Assembly: GCA_016858145.1 (NCBI GenBank) | Contig: JAEHOE010000002.1 | Coordinates: 434,001 to 498,000 of the forward strand | Length of the DNA: 64,000 bases | From: Edaphochlamys debaryana | Taxonomy: Eukaryota > Chlorophyta > Chlorophyceae > Chlamydomonadales | Direction of reading: 5' to 3' | Part shown: piece by piece, positions 10,794 through 20,758 of the stretch | Layout: each line of letters begins with the position of its first letter | Position numbering within the stretch: the stretch's first letter is position 1 | Made by a program: the position numbers and the translations under genes | Notes under the pieces: generated by a model | Told to the model about the DNA's origin: nothing | Seen by the model: the letters and a program-made list of their open reading frames with translations, nothing else | The model's database searches: none

Positions 10794-11336
10794 AGGCGTC
10801 GGTTGGAAGCGTGGTACGCCGCCGCAGAAGCGCAGTTCAGAGAAATAGCCAACTGGCTGCTACCCCCCGAGGCCGAGCAAGGCGGCCCTGACTCGGCGAA
10901 CCTGATGCGCCGTCTAGCGCTTTCCTGCGGGGCCGTATGGAACCCTGAGGGAGCGACGGCCGAACGGTTCGAGCACTTCCCGGCTGAGTTACAAGTGAGG
11001 GCCATGAGGAGGCGAAGGGGGCAACTGCTCACGGGACTGCAGCCGCTGCTGAGGGGAGAAGTGGCGGCTGGGGGAGCCTCGGGCACCCAGCCCGCTCGTG
11101 CCGGCCCAGGAAGTGGATCCAGCGCCACCACTCTACAGGCTGCTGCAGGATCGACCTCCGAGGCAACACCCCTAGTATGCATGGCGGACGCTCCGCCGGA
11201 GGAGGAAGAGTTGACGGTGTGGGAAAGTGTGGACCTGTCCGGCGTACCCTGGAGCGAAGGATGGGGGGCCAACGGTGAACCCATGGAAACCTTGAGCCCC
11301 CTCCTGACTCAGGAGGGCAGCGAGGTTGATGGGTGA
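10794..11336 (+). CDS. Frame-0 linker between protease and Pol, bounded by two TGA codons
   Basis: Same frame as the protease and Pol. The 180 codons between TGA 10791-10793 and TGA 11334-11336 are fully open and encode an acidic, Trp-containing segment with no known domain. The first possible ATG is internal, so separate initiation is not obvious. It is probably part of one PR-Pol polyprotein interrupted by two stops. Confidence 0.45.
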   Translation, partial: RRRLEAWYAAAEAQFREIANWLLPPEAEQGGPDSANLMRRLALSCGAVWNPEGATAERFEHFPAELQVRAMRRRRGQLLTGLQPLLRGEVAAGGASGTQPARAGPGSGSSATTLQAAAGSTSEATPLVCMADAPPEEEELTVWESVDLSGVPWSEGWGANGEPMETLSPLLTQEGSEVDG

Positions 11337-14300
11337 TCTCCGCTGTCCGCCCGTACCCCGGCCGACCCTAGTGATTGGGGCGGCCGCTATGAGCCTTGGG
11401 ACCCCGAGGTGGACCCTGCGTGGTGGTCGGAGGAGGACGAACGTATCCTGGCCGCCGACCAACAGCGGGGCAAACAGTCAGGAAGGCGGAAGGGACCGAC
11501 ACCCGGACTCGCAACTGGCGCGGGAAAAGACCCCGTGACAGGCCCAAGCGACACCCCCGAGGCGGCACCAAGTCCCGCACGGAAGGAAGGGCCGACGGGG
11601 GAGGCTGCTAAGACCGCAAGGTCCCCCGCCAGGGATCCTGACGGCTGGCAGGAAGCAGTGCCCACACTGGTGGAGACCGAAGGGCAGACTTGTGCCGCGG
11701 CCGCGCTTGAGTCTGCGCTCGGAAGGGCAGACTGCTTCCTGACTGAATACGCCTTAGCGGCGGAAGAGTGGGGTTGGCCCAGCAAGGCTTTGAAGGCAAC
11801 CGACGAGGGGGAGCGGTCGGGTGCTGAAGGAGGGGCTGCAAGGTCTGCAGCCCCACCGCAGGCTGCACTCAGCAATGCGCAACCCTGGCTGGATGCCGCC
11901 TGGGATGGCACAGAAGCGTGGAGGCAGGCGGGGGGCGCGGTGTATGAGGAGGCGTGTAGGGACGCGGAGGACATGCCCGTAGGTCGGCCTATCGAGCCGC
12001 CACCTTATGAGGCTGTCCGCGACCTGTCTCCTGGACAACACCTTGCTCTTGCGGCAGAGTTCGAGCGCAGGACTTTCGTCCTCCGCGAAAATGCCGAACC
12101 CGATGCTGAAAAGAGGGATATGTTGACAGCCTGTGTTAACCCCGAGTTACCGGCGGAACAGCGTCGTAAGCTCGTAGACATGATTGTGGAGCGGCACGAC
12201 ATGTTCGCGCGTGATAACCGGGAGCTGGGTCGCACAAATTGGGTGGCGCTCACTATCGACACTGGGGACCACCCTCCCATATTTGTGCCACCCTACAGGT
12301 TGGGGCATGCAGAGCGGGAAGTAGCAGATCGGGAGATAGCCCAGATGTTTGCTGGTGGAATCATCGAACCTGCAAACAGCCCCTGGAGCTCCCCGATACT
12401 GGTTGTACGTAACGCAAGCGGCAAAAGCAGGCTAGTAATCGACCTGCGACGACTCAACGGAGTCTGCAAGCCTGTGCGCTACCCCATCGGATGTCTCCGG
12501 GACATTCTCGACAGCGTAACTCCGCCTGTGGGGAGGCAGTCTATTATGAGTTCATGGGACTTGCGGTCAGGGTTCTACGCGATCCCTATCCTCGATGAGG
12601 CCTCGCGCGACAAGACCGCATTCCACACGATGAACGCATGTTTCCGCTTCAAGCGCATGCCTATGGGCTTGGCCCTGAGCCCGCCCATATTCACTGCGCT
12701 GATGCGACGTGTGCTAGCTCCCATTCTACTTGGAGGGGTACCACACAAAACACATGCGCATTCACATGTCAACCAACTGCCCAGCGACTATGACCCCGAG
12801 AGGGACCGCTGTGCTGTGGTGTACATGGATGACATCCTAGTCGTGTCCCCTGATTTCGAGAGTCACCTCCGGCACTGTCGCATGCTGCTGCAATTGCTGC
12901 GCCTGTCGGGCATGCGCTGCAGCGCGACGAAATGCGTCCTGGGTAGGCGAAAGCTCGTCTTCCTGGGACATATGCTGGACGGAGAGAAAGGCACCATCGG
13001 CCCAAACCCGCGGAACGTCGCGGCCATCGAGGCTTTTCCCGCGCCCCGCACGCTGAGGCAAGTGCGGGCATTTCTGGGAATGGTGACCTTCTATCGATGC
13101 ATGATCGAGAGGATGAGCGAAAAGGCAGCACCACTCTTTGCGCTGCTAAGGAAAGACGCACCGTGGCGGTGGGGGTCGGTGGAGGAAGGAGCCTACCTCA
13201 CGCTGCGCCACGCCCTGACCTCGTACCCGGTGGTGCGAGCGCCAGATTTCTCTCGAGATTTCTGGTTAGCCACGGATTTCAGCTCCCTAGCCCTGTCGGC
13301 CATCCTGCAGCAGAAGGACGATCAGGGCAATTTCTATGTGATCCAGTACGCCAGCAAGCGGCTCACGCCCTCTGAAGGGTCGGTGTCGAGCGCGCTGGGC
13401 GAGGTCATGGCAGCCGTGTACGGGGTGCGGTACTTTAGGCCGTACCTGTACGGCACGCACTTCTACCTGCTGACCGACTCAATGGCGGTACGCTACATTC
13501 GCTCCGCCGGCGCGTCAGACCTGACCGGGCGGTTGGCACGGCGGATGGCGTTTAAACTGATGCCGTACAACTTCACCGTTCTGCACACGCCCGGCCACAA
13601 GCATAGTAATGCTGACGGGCTGAGCCGCCTTCCCCCCGCTCCCGGAGAGGAGGATGAGGGGGCGGGCGAGGAGCGTGCGAGCGGGTTGGAAGAGGGGGCC
13701 ATCACGTTTCCGGCCGCACTGGCGGCCGACGTGAGCCCCTTCGCAATGATGCGGCGAGGGCACGAGCTGTGGGGTGCGGAACCGCAAGTGGCGGAGGTTT
13801 ACATGAGCGACGGCGTGTGGGAATCGATGGTTGACGACCGCACCCCACCGACCGCTCAGAAGACCGCCACGGCTGCGACCCCTCCCTCGGCCCTGGGGCG
13901 AGTCAAGCGGGGGAACACGGGGGGCGAGCAGAGCCCACCTAAACGAGGCCGCGAGACCCCAAGAGCGACAGAGCCATCCATGCCCGTTGTGGAGGAAGAG
14001 GCGGAAGAGGAGGTGTTGCTGGGGGTGGGCGCCGAGCGACAGCCGAGTCCCACAACCGGTCTCCTAAAGACTGGGGGTGGGGGCCCCGCGCCCCTCCATG
14101 GGGCAGCAGACGCACCTGGGGACTCGGAAGGGGCGGGTCCCTCGTCGCAGGGGCCGGCTGCGGCCGAGCCAGGTGAACTCCGGTATCCAAGGCGGGAAAG
14201 GCGCTTCAATAGCCTTTTCTCCGACTTCACGGATACTGAGGGTGCAAGGCAAGTAGTAGAGGAAGAGGACCCGGATCCGGACACCACCTGTGAGGTGTGT

Positions 14301-16664
14301 GGGCAGCCCATGCCCGCACGCACTATGCTGCTGTGCGAATGGTGTGACCTAGGCTGGCACACTTCGTGCCTCCGGCCGCCCCTGCGCAGCGTGCCCAAGG
14401 GTCCTTGGGTCTGTCCGTGCCACAACCCCGACTTTGCAGCCGGGGCGTATGCGGATATAGCCGCAAGGATTAAGGACCGGGAGGCCAAGCTGTCCGCGGA
14501 AGGGGTGGACGCCGGGGGTGCTGAAGGAAGGCCTCCTGCCTCCCCCCCGTCTGATGCCACCCGGGCCAAGCGAGACCCGCCGCGGAAAACGGAGGAAGAG
14601 GGAACCGAGGACCGGACCCGCACCCCGTCCCCCAACGCGTCACAAGAGTTGCGCGAATTCAGCGACTCGGAAGCCGAGGAGCTGGAGGAGCGTGATGACC
14701 GAAGCGATGGCGGGCACAGGGAGATCCCGATCTGGGAAGATAAGGCCGTACTGCTGTACGTGCAGACCCACGAGTTAAGGGTTGCGCCGTACTACTTTGA
14801 GATCCAGGACGCAAAGTGCCTAGCCCGAGAGCTGAACCGCATCAAGAGGCGGGCCAGCCGATACGCCTGGAAGGATGGCAAGCTGCTCAAACTCTCCCCG
14901 CATGGGGGGGAGCCGCGCATAGTGCCCCCGCCAGACGAGCGGGAGGGTATAGTCAAGCGCATTCACGGGCTAGCTCATGCAGGTCAGGACACGACATACA
15001 ACCTGATCGCAAAGAGCTACTGGTGGGAGCGACTGCGGCCGCAGGTGAAAGATTATGTACGGAAATGTGCAGAGTGCCATAAAACCAAGCATGTGCGGAT
15101 GCGGCGCATGGCCCTCCAGCCCCTGCCCCGCGTGCCCTTTGGGGTACGGCTGCAAGTGGACCTGTGCGGGCCTTACCCTACCACACGCTATGGCCGCTAT
15201 GCCATGGTCATGGTAGATGCTTGGTCGAAATGGGTCGAAGTGGCAGTCATTCCCGACAAGCTGCCCTCCACCTGTTTCCGTGCGCTCTTAGTGCACTGGT
15301 TGAGCCGCATGGGCCCTCCGCAAGAATGCGTGACGGACCAAGGCGGCGAATGGCAAGGAGCTTTCGCCGCGGGACTGAGGCAGTGGGGCGTGCGGCTCGT
15401 GCACACCGCCTCACGCTCACCCCAAAGCAACGGCTTGACCGAGCGCATGGTGGGCACCTTTGTGGATGCCCTGCGCAAGTGTGTGAATCGGGAGGCATCC
15501 AACTGGGATATGCAAATCTACCGGATTGCCTACAGCTACAGGGCCGCGCGGCACTACTCAACTCGAGTGTCGCCTGCCCTGGCTGTGTATGGCAGGGAGA
15601 TGCCTATGGTGGGCGAGCCTTTAGCCGCCCCCACAGGCGAGGCCCTGGGCATTGAGCCCGAGGAGATTGACATACCCATGGAGCCAGGGCACGTGGAGGC
15701 CCTGCAAGGGCGGAAAGAGTGCCTCGACCGGATTGCAGACAAGGTGGATGCCAACATTGAAAAGGCCCAGGCCAAACAGTGCCGGGACTATGCAAACCGG
15801 CACCTTAAGTCGAAGCCTCGGCGAGTAGGAGGCAAGGATGTGGCCCCGGCCGCTGGTCGGCCGGAGACAGGGTCGAAGGTTGGCGGGGCGACGGGGTCAG
15901 ACGGGGCAGGCCCCAGTGAGGTACCACCACCGGCTGCCCCGCAAAATCCCATGGAAGGGCCGGGCGAGGAGGATGGATGGCTGCCTTTGGAGGTGCCGGC
16001 TAAGCCTCCCCGACACCGTCGGGCTTCGCCCAAACCCCGGCAGGAGGCAGGTGCCAAAGTGGTAGGCGGTTTCCCTGTGAGGGAGGTAGCGCCTGGAGAA
16101 CTTGACGACCTGCCTGATGTGCCTGAAGACACTCCGGTGTACATGCAGTGCCCACGAAAGAAGAAGCTGCTGGGCAAGGAAGCAAGAGAGGGACCCTATG
16201 CTTTCAAGTTCTGGCGAGCGCCCAGGGGTTCACACGCGGTGGTCGCGGATGGGGGCGGTAACCTCTTCGCCATCGGGCGACAGCGCTTGCTGCTACCAGC
16301 CGAGGTTGCCCGCAGCCACCTGGCCACGGCGCGCCCGCCTTCCCCTCCTCCTGAAGAGGAAGGCGCTGGGGGCCCCAGGGTCCTGAAGGCGAAAGTGCGA
16401 GGAGGCGGGCGCGCGAGCGCAACAGGCCCCCCGAAGCGGGAGGCCAGTGCCGCCAACTCTGGGCCCTGGCCCGGATGTGCCCGGTCGGGCCTGATAGGCC
16501 TGAAATCGGCCGCCAAGAAGAGGGCGAGCCCGAGCTCACCCCCGGGTCGAGGGCGCAAGGAGCTTGCCCGCCACGAAGTTGTGGACTTGACGGCGGGCGG
16601 AAGTAGTGATCCGGAGGAGGAAGCCGGGCCGCCAGCCCCTCTGCCCCGCAAGGGCGGTTGCTAA
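11337..16664 (+). CDS. pol: Pol: reverse transcriptase, RNase H, PHD finger, integrase
   Basis: The frame is open from 11337. Domains in order: a ~260-residue acidic N-terminal region; RT from about 12240, with VIDLRRLN, the first-Asp motif SSWDLRSGFYAIPI and YMDD at 12822-12833; RNase H from about 13230 (WLATDFSSLALSAILQQ to TPGHKHSNADGLSR); a 600-bp low-complexity linker containing a C4HC3 PHD finger at 14289-14423 (CEVCGQP...CEWCDLGWH...C.C); integrase HHCC zinc domain at about 14964-15080; DDE core with Asp near 15159 (VDLCGP), Asp near 15333 (TDQGGEW) and Glu near 15440 (NGLTERM); and a basic disordered C-terminus. All catalytic motifs are intact. No chromodomain is seen after integrase. 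Confidence 0.9.
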   Translation, partial: SPLSARTPADPSDWGGRYEPWDPEVDPAWWSEEDERILAADQQRGKQSGRRKGPTPGLATGAGKDPVTGPSDTPEAAPSPARKEGPTGEAAKTARSPARDPDGWQEAVPTLVETEGQTCAAAALESALGRADCFLTEYALAAEEWGWPSKALKATDEGERSGAEGGAARSAAPPQAALSNAQPWLDAAWDGTEAWRQAGGAVYEEACRDAEDMPVGRPIEPPPYEAVRDLSPGQHLALAAEFERRTFVLRENAEPDAEKRDMLTACVNPELPAEQRRKLVDMIVERHDMFARDNRELGRTNWVALTIDTGDHPPIFVPPYRLGHAEREVADREIAQMFAGGIIEPANSPWSSPILVVRNASGKSRLVIDLRRLNGVCKPVRYPIGCLRDILDSVTPPVGRQSIMSSWDLRSGFYAIPILDEASRDKTAFHTMNACFRFKRMPMGLALSPPIFTALMRRVLAPILLGGVPHKTHAHSHVNQLPSDYDPERDRCAVVYMDDILVVSPDFESHLRHCRMLLQLLRLSGMRCSATKCVLGRRKLVFLGHMLDGEKGTIGPNPRNVAAIEAFPAPRTLRQVRAFLGMVTFYRCMIERMSEKAAPLFALLRKDAPWRWGSVEEGAYLTLRHALTSYPVVRAPDFSRDFWLATDFSSLALSAILQQKDDQGNFYVIQYASKRLTPSEGSVSSALGEVMAAVYGVRYFRPYLYGTHFYLLTDSMAVRYIRSAGASDLTGRLARRMAFKLMPYNFTVLHTPGHKHSNADGLSRLPPAPGEEDEGAGEERASGLEEGAITFPAALAADVSPFAMMRRGHELWGAEPQVAEVYMSDGVWESMVDDRTPPTAQKTATAATPPSALGRVKRGNTGGEQSPPKRGRETPRATEPSMPVVEEEAEEEVLLGVGAERQPSPTTGLLKTGGGGPAPLHGAADAPGDSEGAGPSSQGPAAAEPGELRYPRRERRFNSLFSDFTDTEGARQVVEEEDPDPDTTCEVCGQPMPARTMLLCEWCDLGWHTSCLRPPLRSVPKGPWVCPCHNPDFAAGAYADIAARIKDREAKLSAEGVDAGGAEGRPPASPPSDATRAKRDPPRKTEEEGTEDRTRTPSPNASQELREFSDSEAEELEERDDRSDGGHREIPIWEDKAVLLYVQTHELRVAPYYFEIQDAKCLARELNRIKRRASRYAWKDGKLLKLSPHGGEPRIVPPPDEREGIVKRIHGLAHAGQDTTYNLIAKSYWWERLRPQVKDYVRKCAECHKTKHVRMRRMALQPLPRVPFGVRLQVDLCGPYPTTRYGRYAMVMVDAWSKWVEVAVIPDKLPSTCFRALLVHWLSRMGPPQECVTDQGGEWQGAFAAGLRQWGVRLVHTASRSPQSNGLTERMVGTFVDALRKCVNREASNWDMQIYRIAYSYRAARHYSTRVSPALAVYGREMPMVGEPLAAPTGEALGIEPEEIDIPMEPGHVEALQGRKECLDRIADKVDANIEKAQAKQCRDYANRHLKSKPRRVGGKDVAPAAGRPETGSKVGGATGSDGAGPSEVPPPAAPQNPMEGPGEEDGWLPLEVPAKPPRHRRASPKPRQEAGAKVVGGFPVREVAPGELDDLPDVPEDTPVYMQCPRKKKLLGKEAREGPYAFKFWRAPRGSHAVVADGGGNLFAIGRQRLLLPAEVARSHLATARPPSPPPEEEGAGGPRVLKAKVRGGGRASATGPPKREASAANSGPWPGCARSGLIGLKSAAKKRASPSSPPGRGRKELARHEVVDLTAGGSSDPEEEAGPPAPLPRKGGC

Positions 16665-17170
16665 GCCCAACCCCTACAGGTGTTGGGGGGCGCGTTGGCG
16701 AAAGGGCACGAGGGGGAGGACACAACGAATTTCAAATTGGCTACAGGGGGGCAGTTGCGCGGCCTGCAACGCAGGACTGGCCGAGCGCTGACTTCACGGC
16801 CAACAGACGTAACGTAGTCGTGTAGTGGGTGGATTACTTCCGCTGTGAAGTTTGGCGGGTGTCGACAGCAGTCGAGCAACAGCTACCGCTGTCGGGACAC
16901 GAACGCCGCCAAACTGCGGTCGATCCCCAGTCGCTCAGGGCTCCAGCGAAAGACGCTGCTGCGAATGCAGCAAAGCGCCTGAAGGCTGGGTCTCGGGAGA
17001 GAGAAGGGCTATAATGCTGCATGCGGTCGGGGTACGGCACGCGTCGAAGCCGACTCCCATATCACGGCAAAGGTCAGGGCGGTCTGGCACATAACTTCAC
17101 TTACAACCAGACCCTCTGAAGCGCAAGCCCGACCCCTTTTGGAAGACCGCTAAGCTGAAATAGACTGTAG

Positions 17171-18895
17171 CAGGGCTTGGCCGGAAGCCCAAGGTTGTGG
17201 TCAGCACGTAGGCTGGCCACAGCATTGGACGCCGAAGAGCGCGAGGCGGAGGAAGGCCAGCGCGCCGAAGCCGCTGTGCAGCGCGCTGACGCTGCCGAGC
17301 AGCAGGTGGCGGCGTTGACAGAGCAGCTGGCGCAAGCTCGGGCAACGGCGGCGGTGGAGGTGCACGCGGCCGACCTGAACTGGCAGCGCACGGCCGCAGC
17401 CGAAGCGCGGGCTGCCGATGCGGAGCAGAGGATGGTGGCCGAGGAGGAGCGGGCCGCTGCCGCTGAGCGGAAGGCGGCGGAGGAGGAGGCGCGTGCTGCC
17501 GCGGCCGAACGGACGGCCGCGGAAAGCGAGCGGCAGGGCAAAAGGAGGGTGCAACGGCGGAAGGACGAGCTGAGGGGCGCCCGCTTACGCGCTGAGGACG
17601 CGCAGGAGGAGGTGGAGGCCTACAGGGAGGAGCTGGCGTATGTGCGGCAGGTCCAAGAGGGAACGGCGGAGGAGCTGGAGGAGGTGACTGAGCAGCGGGA
17701 TCACAACGAGGCTGCACTCGAGACCGAGGTGGCGGCCCACCAAGCCACTCGGGCAGAGCTGAGCGGCGTGCGGGCCAACCTGGAGCGGGTCACCACCCTG
17801 AGCGAGGCCCGGGGGCGCACCATTGAGTCGCTCCGGGCACAGCTGCAGGAGACGGCGGCCGGCCAGGAGATCACGCGGCTGCAGGCTCAAGTGACCGCGC
17901 AACCGGGCGAGGCCAACGAGGCCAAGGCGGCCTGTGCGCACGCCCGGGGTCTGTGCCTGGCGGCGCAAGAGCGGGAGGCGCGCGCCCGAGAGAAGGCTGC
18001 GGGGCTCGAGACCCGGCTGCAGGCGGCAGAAGGTGGGCGGCAGACGGCCGAGGGTCAGGTCGCCGAGCTCCAAGACCAGCTCAATGGGCTGACGGCGCAG
18101 CTGCAGGCTGCGACGGAGGAGCGCGAGGCGGCGGTGGTGCAGCAGGAAAGGCTGCAGGCACAGTGCGATGGCCTGCAGGCTAGGGCCCTCACCAGTGAGA
18201 TGGCAGCCGTCAATGCCAAGGCCATCGTGACGGCCAAGGCGGTGGAGGCTGACGGCCACAAGGCCCAAGCAGCTGCCCTGCAGGACAAGGTTGACCAGCT
18301 GAGCTCGCTGCTGGAAGCAGAGCAGGGCCGCGGGCGCCGCCGGGACTACAAGCAGGCCCGGCGGCTGCTCGAGAAGGCACTGAGGGCCAAGGAGCAGCTG
18401 GTTACCTGGCTGCACCAGGTGGAGAAGGACGGCGAGATGGAGGCGATGCGGGGCGACCACTTTGAGGGCCTCTGCCAGGAGTTAGAGGCGCAAGTGGAAC
18501 GCTACCAGCGCAGGCGGGACGAGGCAGAGGAGGAGAGCGAGCTGCGCACCTTGGGCTTGGGGGCAACGCCCTGTCGGCGCTGCACCTGCAAGCCAAGGAC
18601 GGAGCGCGGCGCAGGCGACATACGCTGGGCTCGGGCTTGGGGGCGGCGCCCTGTCGGCGCTGCACCTGCAAGCCAAGGACGGAGCACGGCGCGAGCGGTA
18701 TGCGCTGAGCTCGGGCTTGGGGGCAGCGCCCTGTCGGCGCTGCACCTGCAAGCCAAGGACGGAGCACGGCGCGGGCGACATGCGCTGGGCTCGGGCTTGG
18801 GGGCGGCGCCCTGTCGGCGCTGCACCTGCAAGCCGAAGGAAGGAGCACGGCGCGGGCGGCATGCGCTAGGCTCGGGCTTGGGGGCGGCGCCCTGA
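17171..18895 (+). CDS. ORF3: long coiled-coil protein ending in an 80-bp repeat
   Basis: An open frame after a TAG at 17168-17170 runs 1.7 kb. Almost all of it is heptad-rich Ala/Glu/Arg/Gln sequence (for example EEERAAAAERKAAEEEARAA), typical of a long parallel coiled coil. There is no ATG in the first ~80 codons. A TGTAGCAG acceptor-like sequence directly precedes it, so it may be a spliced exon (subgenomic RNA) or start at the first internal Met near 17430. The last ~110 codons run through a five-copy 80-bp tandem repeat and shift register in each copy. The position after integrase matches accessory ORF3/env-like slots; no envelope features (signal peptide, TM) are seen. Confidence 0.55.
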   Translation, partial: QGLAGSPRLWSARRLATALDAEEREAEEGQRAEAAVQRADAAEQQVAALTEQLAQARATAAVEVHAADLNWQRTAAAEARAADAEQRMVAEEERAAAAERKAAEEEARAAAAERTAAESERQGKRRVQRRKDELRGARLRAEDAQEEVEAYREELAYVRQVQEGTAEELEEVTEQRDHNEAALETEVAAHQATRAELSGVRANLERVTTLSEARGRTIESLRAQLQETAAGQEITRLQAQVTAQPGEANEAKAACAHARGLCLAAQEREARAREKAAGLETRLQAAEGGRQTAEGQVAELQDQLNGLTAQLQAATEEREAAVVQQERLQAQCDGLQARALTSEMAAVNAKAIVTAKAVEADGHKAQAAALQDKVDQLSSLLEAEQGRGRRRDYKQARRLLEKALRAKEQLVTWLHQVEKDGEMEAMRGDHFEGLCQELEAQVERYQRRRDEAEEESELRTLGLGATPCRRCTCKPRTERGAGDIRWARAWGRRPVGAAPASQGRSTARAVCAELGLGGSALSALHLQAKDGARRGRHALGSGLGAAPCRRCTCKPKEGARRGRHALGSGLGAAP

Positions 18896-18935
18896 CGGCG
18901 CTGCACCTGCAAGCCAAGGACGAGGTGCGGCGCTG
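18541..18935 (+). repeat. 80-bp tandem repeat, about five copies, at the ORF3 C-terminus
   Basis: The anchor CTGTCGGCGCTGCACCTGCA occurs at 18571, 18651, 18731 and 18811, with CTGACGGCGC at 18892: period 80,80,80,81. Because 80 is not a multiple of three, each copy is read in a different frame, yet the frame stays open until 18895. Confidence 0.85.
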
Positions 18936-20758
18936 ACGCCAAGCGCTGGGCTCGTGGGCTCAAGGGCAGCGCCACAGTAGTGTTGCGCCTAGGAGCGGAG
19001 CATGGAGCAGGAACCCGACGATAGGGTGCGGGCGGTAGCACCCAGGGCGAGATGACCGGGCCGGCACCAGAAGCCAGGAGCCTACGGCCTGAGTAGGTGT
19101 ACATAGCGGCATGCCTAAGCCGTCACTAGGATGTTTGAGCAACGAGCGGCCTACTGCACGAGCCGCTGCGGTGTAGAAAAGGGAGCGCATGAGTACTTGG
19201 CGAAGGACCGGAAGGGGTGCACTTAGAGCAAAGATGCCCCGAGAGCGCCCATATGGCTGGGGTGCATGGCGCAAATTTCAGGCGCCGCAGAGTGGAGCTC
19301 TTGCGGTTGTGCCTCTCTGCTTGTAAACGCGAAGGTGGCGACTGCGTTAATGGTCCCCGTCGACTGATAACCGACAATGGGTACCAACATGCAGCCCTTC
19401 GCGTCACCCGGCAGGCTGAGTGGCCCAGTGCCAGAAATCAGGAGCGGCGCACAGCCATGAAGGGCCCTCAGTTGATCAGTGTGGCTGCTGTTCCTGTAGG
19501 TGCTGAAAGACATAGACTCAGCCGATTGGCATGGCCGAGTCGGGCGGCGCAGAACATGAGGGGTGTGGATTAAACCACTGCGCCAGAAAAGGAGTCGACA
19601 CTCAACACTGGAGAAAAGGGGGGCGCCCTATCACAAAGGGGCTGTGGACTCGATCCACTGTGCCAAACCGCAAAGGCGCAGATAACAGGAGGGGTGTGGA
19701 TCAAACCACCGCGCCAAAGGCACCCGCGGAGATAGCAGAGCAGGCGAGGCTCCCCCGGGCGTTCACCAGCGCTGGTGCTTGGGCTGCCGAAGGGACCGGC
19801 AGACGCAACTCCCCCCACGCGCTACAGCTGTAACGCTCAAGCGTGGGGCACCTGCGCGGGGTGTTGGCACACGTTGTCGCACGAGCGACGAGTTGTCGGA
19901 AGCATGGACGGGATGTCAAAGCCGGGCGAGGACCACTAGGGCCGCACGCTTCCCATGTGTGTGACGTGGTATCGGCGGCCCGCCTTAAGCAAGCAAAAGG
20001 GCGCGCAAGGTTATCGGCGATGTTGGAAGAAGGGTCCAGGCTGAAGGTCCAGGTATCAAGAAGGGGACCCGTGCTGATCGGGAGGGGGCCGAGGACGGTG
20101 CCAGACGCGCGTGTATGTACAACGACACGCGGACGCAAGCGCCGAAGCCGGAAGGCGCAGGCGCGGGCACACAGCCCGAATCCTATGAAGCCGCTCCGCA
20201 CTTACCACAAGTGCGAGGGACGCGGTCCGCCTATACATAGCGCGCAATTGGACTTCGGAAACGGGAGTCGTCCACGAGCTCCCATTTATTAGCTCTCAGG
20301 ATGCATAACCTACGCATAGGTCGCGGCCTGAGACTAGGAGGAACGGCTGGGCCCGGAAAGGTTGACGAGGCGACTTTGTCCGTCGGCAACAGCGCTTTGG
20401 GCTACCGGACCGAACACCGGTAGCAGCATGCCAGGAGCTTACGGAGAGGGCACTAGCGGCCCGTGAAGGTAGGGCTGGGGGCAGTCCGCGGCAGGATGGC
20501 GCCAGTTTCCAGGAGGCCATATCCGCGGGAACTGCTGCGCTACGTTAATGAGAGTGGAGTATTCCAGTCCAAGGGCGGGCATAACCCTGGGACTCGTGCC
20601 GAGCGGCCCGGCGGGACATGGTACATGGCACTCAAGGCCACAAGGCACAAGTGAACGGAATGCCTGTTCCCACAATGGGTGATTGTACGCAGGCACCCGA
20701 CGTGTGGCGGGATGGCCGGGAAGGCGTGTCGGGCCCGTGCAGGTCCCGTCACACGAGG
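18936..20758 (+). other. Retrotransposon 3' non-coding region
   Basis: 1.8 kb with no convincing ORF. A short motif (GGGGTGTGGATTAAACCACTGCGCCA and variants) recurs at about 19559, 19638 and 19692. No clear polypurine tract is visible directly before the 3' LTR. Confidence 0.5.

Noticed and set aside
10791..11336. The two Pol-frame TGA codons as selenocysteine
   Set aside because: No SECIS-like hairpin was recognised, and the codons sit in linkers, not at redox sites.
15840..16664. Chromodomain at the integrase C-terminus (chromovirus)
   Set aside because: The region is Pro/Lys/Gly-rich and disordered and lacks the aromatic-cage pattern of a chromodomain.
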